DNA of 64,000 nt from Trichobilharzia regenti (lineage: Eukaryota; Platyhelminthes; Trematoda; Strigeidida; Schistosomatidae): assembly GCA_944472135.2 (NCBI GenBank), contig OX235263.1, positions 28,449,379 through 28,513,378 of the forward strand, in the 5' to 3' direction. How positions within the stretch are numbered: position 1 is the first letter of the stretch; every line of letters begins with the position of its first letter. The notes under the pieces are model-generated. The model made no database searches, was not told the origin of the DNA, and saw only the letters and a list, made by a program, of their open reading frames with translations. Of this stretch, positions 57,174 to 64,000 are shown piece after piece. Made by a program: the position numbers and the translations under genes.

Positions 57174-59209
57174 TTGTGAAGATTTCCGGTTATTCCGTAG
57201 GATTGGAGTTTTGTTAGGAGTCTGATATGTGGGACTTTATCGAAGGCCTTGCTAACGTCAAGAAACAATGTTGTTACCGAACGCCCATTATCAATGCTTT
57301 GTGTGATGTAGTCAAAATAATCTAAGTGGCAAGTAATGCACGACCTTCTACTTAAGAAACCGTATTGGGATGGGGATAGTAGGTCATTTGACAGCAAGTA
57401 CTGAATGATTTGAGTCTTAACTATCTTTTCCATTACACGTGAAACTACAGACGTGATGTTGATGGGGCGGTAGTTGTTGATATCAGCTATAGGCCCGTAT
57501 TTATGGATAGGTACAATATAAGACTTCTTCCAGCAGTTAGGGTATGTCCCATCGCTTAATGAAATTGAGTATAACTTGAGTAAGAGTAAACTCATGTCAT
57601 TACCACCTTTTTTCAGCAGAACGGAAGATATACCGTCTGGGCCAGTAGTGTTACTAAGCTTAAGATTTGCGACAGCTTTATCGATCTCATGTGTGGTGAA
57701 AATTATGTCACTTAAACATTCGTCTGTTTTACGTGGGAAATCCACGACTTCATCGTTCTCTAAGGTGTATAATCTGGCGAAGTGCTTGCTAAACAGTTCA
57801 CATATCGCCTCATTATTTTCGTAAGCAATGCCGTCTAAGTATATTATTTTCGGATAGGGTGTTTTGGAGTTCATCAACCTACTTTTAAAAAGTTTGGCTA
57901 TTTCTCCTGAGTTATGCGGTGCATGAATGGCCTGCATTTCTTTGTTTCTGAGGCCTATATTTCTCAACTCTTCAATTCTACTGAGAAGGGACGTTATGGC
58001 AATTAATGACGATAAGTCATGATATCTGTAGTATTTTATTGAGTGCTTACGTAGACTTCTTCTAAACGATGTCGGAATATAATCACTTTGGGGGAATCTG
58101 AAGTTAAGAATCTTCTCGGGTGCAATGACGTCGTGAATTGAGTTAATATTCTGATAGAAGTTGTTAAGAATTGCATCTAAGGACTGGTTCGAAAAGTACG
58201 AGTCCCAATTAGAACATCTAATTAGGTGCTGATACAAGTCCCAGTCAGCATGTGTGTACAATCTCATAGGTATCTGGCCAGCTTCATCTCTGCGTTTTGT
58301 TTCAGGAAAGATGTCAAAAGAACAAACTACTATTCTATGGTCACTACCTGGAAATTCATGTCCAACATGTACGGTAGATGGCGTTATGTTGTTCGTGAAA
58401 ATAAGGTCTAGGATATTTGCGGATCTAGTGGGTGAATTTATGTGTTGTGTCCACCCTCCTGTGACGATGGAATTTATGAGATTATCGTACCTTTGGGGTC
58501 CTCGGAGTGAAGACCATGATACTTCTGGCAAGTTGAAATCGCCTCCGATAATTTTATAACTGAAAGGAAGATTGGCTGTAACATTAAAGATATTGCTAAG
58601 CATATTATCATATTCCCTGCTGGATGAAGGGGGCCGGTACACACAACCCACAAGTATAGGTTTACTTCTGACAACTTTTATTTCGACCCAGATCGAGTCA
58701 TTGAGTTGTGACAGAATTGGGTTACTAAACTGGGTTGCACACATGGATTGTTCACAGTAAATTAGTGTTCCACCCCCACGACCTGTCCGTCTGTCCCCGC
58801 GAAAAAGGTTGTATTTATCAATCCTTAGGCTGTCATTGGAGATTTCACTTGTGCACCAGGCTTCGGTGATCATAATCAATGACGGTCTGCATATAGAAGC
58901 TATTGTACTTAGTGCTAAATGTTTGCTTAGAACTGATCTCGTATTTACTAGGATAATAGATAAACACTGGCTATGTGGTTTCAGTGAGCGGACAACATCT
59001 TGGTAAAATAATCCGTGAGTATCCTCTATATACATGTTATCAGACTCATTTACCAATATCTTTGGATCGTAGGAAGACTTCAGGTAGATTTTTGAGGTGG
59101 TAGTCAGGGATGGGCTTACGTTTGGATATGGTATGCAGTGAGAGACACCTGTGTGATAATCAGATATTAATATTTTAGAGATATTAGTATCCGCGTTTGG
59201 TGTCGACAC
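57137..59209 (-). CDS. CR1 ORF2: APE endonuclease and N-terminal RT
   Basis: 690 codons. ORF2 nicks DNA and reverse-transcribes the element RNA at the target. The endonuclease (about residues 80-310) has VNTRSV, MITEAW, GRGGGTLIY, GGDFNLPEVSW, LIFTNN and GSDHRIV, covering the Asn, Glu, Asp and His active-site positions. The RT (from about 480) has NTTGPDGISS, NNYRPINITSVVSR, PSQYGFLSRRSC and LFLDVSKAFDKVPH (motif A, first catalytic Asp). It ends at HKWISSFLTEESN by frameshift. The start ATG follows 8 bases after the ORF1 stop. Plus-strand frames here are shadows. Confidence 0.92.
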   Translation of the reverse strand: MSTPNADTNISKILISDYHTGVSHCIPYPNVSPSLTTTSKIYLKSSYDPKILVNESDNMYIEDTHGLFYQDVVRSLKPHSQCLSIILVNTRSVLSKHLALSTIASICRPSLIMITEAWCTSEISNDSLRIDKYNLFRGDRRTGRGGGTLIYCEQSMCATQFSNPILSQLNDSIWVEIKVVRSKPILVGCVYRPPSSSREYDNMLSNIFNVTANLPFSYKIIGGDFNLPEVSWSSLRGPQRYDNLINSIVTGGWTQHINSPTRSANILDLIFTNNITPSTVHVGHEFPGSDHRIVVCSFDIFPETKRRDEAGQIPMRLYTHADWDLYQHLIRCSNWDSYFSNQSLDAILNNFYQNINSIHDVIAPEKILNFRFPQSDYIPTSFRRSLRKHSIKYYRYHDLSSLIAITSLLSRIEELRNIGLRNKEMQAIHAPHNSGEIAKLFKSRLMNSKTPYPKIIYLDGIAYENNEAICELFSKHFARLYTLENDEVVDFPRKTDECLSDIIFTTHEIDKAVANLKLSNTTGPDGISSVLLKKGGNDMSLLLLKLYSISLSDGTYPNCWKKSYIVPIHKYGPIADINNYRPINITSVVSRVMEKIVKTQIIQYLLSNDLLSPSQYGFLSRRSCITCHLDYFDYITQSIDNGRSVTTLFLDVSKAFDKVPHIRLLTKLQSYGITGNLHKWISSFLTEESN

Positions 59210-59217
59210 TGTGTCAG

Positions 59218-60959
59218 CTATCTCCCGGGAAATATGCCTTGCCCTAGCTGTAGACTGTTCGCTATGCCAGCAAGGAATTGATCCGATATCATGCGTGCTA
59301 TATGCATGATTCCAGGTGTTTCTGTTAACTGACGCTGGTGAAAATCCTGCCCTAAGGTATAACCGATATGTGTATTCGGTAATTTGTTGCCAGTATAAGA
59401 ATGAAGTGTTGGTATCTGTTTCTGGTATTCATCAGACCATGGCAAGTTTTGTGCAGAAATCGGCACATGCTCCCCACTAGACACATAAGATATATGAATG
59501 GGTTCTGTTGGCTTGCTAAATGTGGTCTGTGGCCGATGTTTGGGGTATTTTCTATAACTTTCAGTAGACAGAATATTAGAAGTGGGCTGGTTGACAAGGG
59601 GTTTACGTAGTGGATGTGCAGAACAATACCTACTACTTTGCTGTGCTGTTTGTCTAGAATTAGGGATTCGATAAAATTGGCTTTCCACTTGGCACCAATT
59701 AGGCCTACCCCTAGGAGCTTCGTCTACCATATTTGACTTTCTCTTACAAAGAAGGCCTACAGGTGCTTTCGTCTCTTTCTTATCAAAGAGCTTTCTTGCT
59801 CCGGGTTTAGTATTTAATTTATTTACTTCTTTTTCCCTATCTTATGATTATCTGGCTGATGATGGCTAACAGGGCAGTCAGCACATGCTATGTAGGGTTT
59901 CTGTGGCTTGAACACCTCATGAGCTTTAGTTTTCTTAATGGAAATGGGACGTTTGTCATAACGCCTAGAAAACTTGCCAACTTGGGTGGCTACATTCGAC
60001 TGGTGCTTCACAGAGTGTGGATTGTCAGACTGAGGAGTAACTGACTTATAAGGCAATGGTTGGACCACCAGTGGGATGGGTTTTGATGGTTTCGGTGTCT
60101 TGACTTTTGCGTCAGTGTGAAAACGATGTATTTCAACATTATTTCCCGTTGACTCATCTATGTCCACCATTTCAGTGTCTGCATCAATATCGTTATATAA
60201 TGCTTGGCTAACATTAGCCACTACCTGCGAAAATGTCTGTTGCATGCCGTGATCAGATATTTCAATAGACGGAATAACGCACGGAACATCATCTACAGTT
60301 ATCCTATTAGAGTTATCAGGGTTCACTGTTCCTGAGCGGCATCGCCTTTGGCATGGTGTTAAATCAGGTGCAACCCTAATGTTAGTGTATGGTGTTGAAG
60401 AGCCTATTTTCTTACCCGATTTCAGAAAATTCCTGGCTTCTTCGGTAGACCTAAACTTGAAAAGCACAGGACACGGGTGGTTTGCAGATTTCTTACGAAG
60501 ACGCAAAACCTGACATTCTGTCAACGACATATTACAAGCCTTTAGACACGAATTCTTAAGTTTGGCAATCGGCTCTCTGTCTGGAATGTTATAGGCCAAG
60601 ACGTTATGTGAAGACATAATCCTCTTAACAGCTTCTTCAGCCAAATAGTCAATTATGCGCTCGGATTTGATTAGTGATTCAAAACAGATGTTTTGTGGTG
60701 GGTCACACAGTTGCGTGAGAGGCATAATGCTGTCAAACTTGCTCTGTAGTTCTGCTATTGACTTCTGAAGTGTCAGTAAATCATTTTTGCTACAAGCCGC
60801 ATTCTCTGCTAATTCCTCCATGATATCAGATACCATAACTCTGGGTGTGGCTGGTGTAAAAAGTGTAGAATTGTCAACGGAGCTGAGGCCTTCAGATGGC
60901 TGACTAGTATTAGATCTCAGTCTCTTAACGGTACTTACACGTTTGATAGACTTAACCAT
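59218..60959 (-). CDS. CR1 ORF1 nucleic-acid-binding protein, frameshifted
   Basis: ORF1 of CR1-clade LINEs binds element RNA. The likely start is MVKSIKRVSTVKRL at 60959; the longer frame to 61073 is probably 5' UTR. A short coiled-coil-like region (LLTLQKSIAELQSKFDS) is followed by an RRM-like domain: HNVLAYNIPDREPIAKLKN, CPVLFKFRSTEEARNFL and RVAPDLTPCQRR. A basic tail ends PVSHHQPDNHKIGKKK near 59823. A second frame (59730-59218, starting before MVDEAPRGRPNW) continues with Gln/Pro/Tyr-rich sequence. It appears to be the rest of ORF1 after a frameshift, but may be separate. Confidence 0.75.
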
Positions 60960-61089
60960 TACAGAAATAAGAAACTTCACAATTTCCGGAAAAAAAGTCT
61001 TGAGGATATAAAAATAAGATAGCTGTATTATCGAAGTATCAAAACAACAACGATAAACAGATTTATATTGCAAAAATAAAAAGTCAGAC

Positions 61090-62240
61090 TTTCCTTTACA
61101 GAGTTTGCTGTGGATAAAGTCCTGAGTTCCACGTGGTTAGATAGGGTATCCGAGGATTCTTGACGTAGATTTCACGAGTGAATGCTATATGTTGTTCCAG
61201 TTGATACAATACAATCCTTGTTGACTATGGATAACTGGATAATGTGAGGAAAGCGGCTAATTTCCAAAATATTAAGGAAAATGATTCACGCAGAAACTAA
61301 ACACCCGTAGCGCAAGAGTTCAATATATAATAAAAAAGTAAAAACCAAAAAATAATGAAAAAAGAAATAGAAGTTGAAAAATTGCCTAGAGCCGAAGTTT
61401 AAACGCAAACTCCTGAATGAAAGTAAATGGTATGAGTCCGCTACTTCAGAAGGACACCTAACTGTATACTTCAGAAAAACATACATTACTAGGCCCTCGC
61501 TTTTCTTTTACATAGCTCACACATTCTGACTTTTGTGTTTAATTCCTTTTGAACCTCGTAAGTAGGTGAAATTATCTCCTGTCTTTCACTTTAAACTTAT
61601 TGTTCACAGAAAAGACTGTAAAATATCGGGAAAATAATATTTCTTGAAAAAAAAACAATAAACAATGATGAACCCCATGCCTGTTATATATTTTGAATTA
61701 TTAACACCTTTTATATACTTCTGCACCTGTCTGCCGGTTTTCTTGTGTCTTCTTCTCTTTTCAAAGATACTGCTTTCAACGAAGGTGCTGATACAGCGCT
61801 GAAATTCTCTACTTATTCGTGATATTGCTAGCTCATCTAGTGAATAACGGGATCATCGGTATTATAAAATCTGCTGACAAGTTCAAAGTGGGTCTCATAA
61901 ACAACTGGAAATGTCACAAATATGATGTACTTACAGGTGAATATAAAATTTAATAGACTTTAAAACTCTTTCTGAATGATTTACTGATAATTATTGTTTA
62001 TTCTGCATCTCTTATGTACCACGTCAGCACCTGTCCAGAAATGCTACTTACCTTCCCAACTAACGCAATCATTCATGATTCCCGCGTGAAATTGACATGT
62101 ATTTTTTTCAATCACAGTTTAGATTTGACGCTATATCTATTTCCTTATTTGTACACTTCATTTTAAATGTTTCTCTCGCACTTACCAGTATTCAAATTAT
62201 TTCTAAATTAACAAATCATATTATATATTCTATAGGATCT
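61090..62240. other. Unassigned DNA between the two CR1 copies
   Basis: No exon was recognised. The first ~100 bp may be the CR1 5' UTR. Near 62250-62303 a plus-strand fragment of retroposon R (CATGCCTGTAAAAATGGC and a TTA tail) lies just before the truncated CR1 copy. Confidence 0.4.
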
Positions 62241-62312
62241 CATAAGTGTACATATGTTCATGCCTGTAAAAATGGCTGGTTTCTGTTACAGAAATAAAAA
62301 TTATTATTATTC

Positions 62313-63242
62313 AGCGGCGCGATACAAGGTAGTGTTCTTGGCCCTACCCTATTCATTGTATTCATAAATGATATTGTCTCTGTGATCAAGTATGGCAAGC
62401 CATACCTCTTTGCAGATGACCTCAAAGTTGTCTATGATTTTGACTATAATGATATGAATATTGTTAGTAAAATCCAAGAAGACCTAAATAGTCTATGTAA
62501 TTGGAGTGAAAAGTGGCAGTTAACGTTCAATCCAGCTAAATCTGGGATAACATACTTCGGACGTTGGAAACCTAGCATGTGTCTATACATGTACGGTGAC
62601 CTTGTCTCAAACACAAACACAGTCACAGATCTTGGGATAACATACTCAGATCTTACCTTTACTGAACATGCAAATAAGGTGGTATCTGATTGTAAACGTC
62701 TAACCGGCTTTGTGCTACGCAACTTTTACACTCCAGAAGCCAGATTAGCCATATATAAGATATGCATTCGCCCCAAACTTGAATACTGTGCCCACTTATA
62801 CAGTAGCTTCAAGTCGGCAGACAGAAAAAAGGTTGAAAGTGTCCAAAGATTCCTTACGAAACGCATATTAGGCTATGGTCAGCAAATAGAATACCTTGAC
62901 AGATGTATTCGACTGGACTTAGAGCCCTTATGGTTAAGGAGAGTGAAGTGCAATTTATTTCTCTTATTCAAAGTTATAAGAAAGCACTGTAACAGTAACT
63001 CGTCCATAACCTGGGCTAATCCTAAATCGTATGGACTACGCAACCACAACTACCTTCTCAAGGTTAACACCCATAAACTCACCACTAGAGCTAACTTCTT
63101 CACCATTAAATATTGCAAACTTTGGAACCAACTACCCTCTGAGATAAGATCCTGTGAAAGGCCTGACAGTTTCAAAAGGAGCCTAGAAAAACATATAAAC
63201 ATGTCCACCCTAGCCTGCCTCAAAGATCTCAACTGCTGGTAG
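62313..63242 (+). CDS. CR1 ORF2 C-terminal half, open
   Basis: About 310 codons, uninterrupted. It has LFADDLKVVYDF (intact FADD), NWSEKWQLTFNPAKSGITYF, CKRLTGFVLRNFYTPEARLA, CIRPKLEYCAHLYSS, WLRRVKCNLFLLFKVIRKHC, LWNQLPSEIRSCERPDSFKR, ending CLKDLNCW. It lacks the endonuclease and motif A because of the truncation, so it cannot act alone. The absence of stops suggests a recent insertion. It provided the reference for reading the interrupted minus copy. Confidence 0.9.
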   Translation, partial: SGAIQGSVLGPTLFIVFINDIVSVIKYGKPYLFADDLKVVYDFDYNDMNIVSKIQEDLNSLCNWSEKWQLTFNPAKSGITYFGRWKPSMCLYMYGDLVSNTNTVTDLGITYSDLTFTEHANKVVSDCKRLTGFVLRNFYTPEARLAIYKICIRPKLEYCAHLYSSFKSADRKKVESVQRFLTKRILGYGQQIEYLDRCIRLDLEPLWLRRVKCNLFLLFKVIRKHCNSNSSITWANPKSYGLRNHNYLLKVNTHKLTTRANFFTIKYCKLWNQLPSEIRSCERPDSFKRSLEKHINMSTLACLKDLNCW

Positions 63243-63658
63243 AGTGGAGAGACAATGGCTTTTCAATATTTAACTACGGAAAGTACACTAGTCCCAATAC
63301 CAATATAATAACACTGAGTAAATATGTAGGTTCAATACTTGAAATTCGATTGTCATTAAAATACTTAAAATGATTGAAATAGCTATGCGGCAAGTGTTCT
63401 CTTGCTTTACCATGCTTGTTTCCCTTATAACACTCAGTTATTGAGCCTAATGTATTCTTTGATAATACGAATTATGACACTGACTATGCTCTTATTATAC
63501 ATAGATTGATTTACTTTACGATTACCTGTAGTACTAACTACCCTTCTGTAGTATTCTTAAACAAATGCTGAAATTTTGTTGGTTCTGTTAATATCTTTTT
63601 ATAATATGTATAGACACGTTAATTTCCAATGTCAGATAATTACTATATAATAATAATA
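62313..63658 (+). mobile_element. 5'-truncated CR1-clade LINE, plus strand
   Basis: This begins abruptly at the RT motif GAIQGSVLGP and runs open to TAG 63240-63242. A 400-bp 3' UTR follows and ends in (TAA)n at 63644-63658. 5' truncation and an A/T-type tail are the signature of target-primed reverse transcription. It was inserted next to a TTA run at 62300-62311. Confidence 0.9.
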
Positions 63659-64000
63659 ATGTATATTCTCATACAAACATAAATTTACATGAAAATGCAT
63701 GCCATTTTTACAGGCACGATCAAGTATGTTATAATGTCAAATCTTAAATTGTCTACAAGTTAATAATGTTTCAACAGTTAAATATTTGATACATATATAT
63801 AATTACACTCATTTTCTGAACTAGGCCGTATAGTTATTGAATTGTACAGTTGTCCTCCAGGTTGAGCGGGAAAATCGACTTCGTTTCGTTTTCATCCCGT
63901 GGTTGTAGGCATTCGATAACCAACCAATATTGAGGTAAGTACAACGTTTACAAGGGATTGGAAGCTGTTTTAGAAAAGTAAAAGTGCTGAGGTGAATCAT
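63648..64000 (-). mobile_element. Unidentified retroposon R with (TTA)n tail, copy 2 (cut by window end)
   Basis: From 63661 to the window end this is nearly identical to 50316-50654. Its 3' end meets the (TAA)n tail of the plus-strand CR1, tail to tail. The 5' part is outside the window. Confidence 0.75.

Larger units (their letters stand above)
51631..61080 (-). mobile_element. Nearly full-length CR1-clade LINE with nested insertions
   Basis: Minus-strand order: 5' region (61080-60960), ORF1 (60959-59218, frameshifted), ORF2 endonuclease and RT (59209-56858), continued at 53116-52985 and 52736-52182, then a 3' UTR ending near 51631 (TACTATATAA). The ORF2 reading frame is preserved across both insertions once they are disregarded. 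The 3' UTR matches that of the plus-strand copy at 63243-63650. One ORF2 frameshift (57137-57173) is the only other break seen. Schistosome relatives include the SR1/CR1 group. Confidence 0.88.

Noticed and set aside
58226..59006. Several plus-strand ORFs of 61-101 codons
   Set aside because: They lie entirely over CR1 ORF2 on the minus strand and have no features of their own.
61286..61486. 66-codon minus ORF with aromatic-rich sequence
   Set aside because: Low-complexity F/Y/L-rich translation of AT-rich DNA, with no supporting signal.
1..64000. CRISPR arrays, rRNA genes or bacterial operons
   Set aside because: None was seen. Introns, LINEs and SINEs show nuclear DNA of an animal.

Overview
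This looks like AT-rich nuclear DNA of a flatworm, most likely a schistosome-type blood fluke (Digenea). The grounds are: an animal RP2 gene with GT-AG introns, two of them only 32 and 42 bp (typical of schistosomes); many Penelope-like elements (PLEs), RTE- and CR1-clade LINEs and a BEL/Pao-type LTR element of the kinds known from schistosomes; tRNA-derived SINEs; and a possible decayed Schistosoma-type hammerhead ribozyme. There are no rRNA genes, CRISPR arrays or bacterial operons. Nearly all long open frames are retrotransposon remnants. All calls come from reading and translating by eye, with no database search.

Layout. 1-19 kb is mostly old repeat debris: a tRNA-SINE (3.66 kb), a foldback element (4.0-4.9 kb), an RTE remnant (5.2-6.8 kb), two PLE pieces in tandem order (9.2-10.9 kb), more PLE and RTE pieces, and a 1.9-kb inverted repeat with a PLE endonuclease at its centre (17.1-19.0 kb). 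A probable exon of an LPCAT-like acyltransferase lies at 19.2-19.4 kb (-). 20-24 kb holds PLE and RTE fragments. At 26.4-27.2 kb (-) three well-spliced small exons end at a polyadenylation signal. 28.9-31.3 kb is a PLE/RTE/PLE composite.

The clearest host gene is RP2 (XRP2; TBCC-domain GTPase-activating protein for ARL3), on the minus strand from 46360 down to 32533. Six exons were found. The 11.5-kb intron between the last two is packed with RTE, PLE, SINE and other repeats. The N-terminal (MGC) exon and the end of the C-terminal domain were not found with certainty; the 26.4-27.2 kb exons may belong to this gene.

48.3-64 kb is a nested retrotransposon locus. A nearly full-length CR1-clade LINE lies on the minus strand (about 61.1 to 51.6 kb). 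It is interrupted by a 3.73-kb LTR element (53122-56852) with a perfect 5-bp target duplication, which carries only a BEL/Pao-type gag and no recognisable pol. It is also interrupted by a nearly perfect 214-bp palindrome. A 5'-truncated CR1 copy on the plus strand (62.3-63.65 kb) and two nearly identical copies of an unidentified repeat with a (TTA)n tail (50.3 kb and 63.65-64 kb) complete the region.
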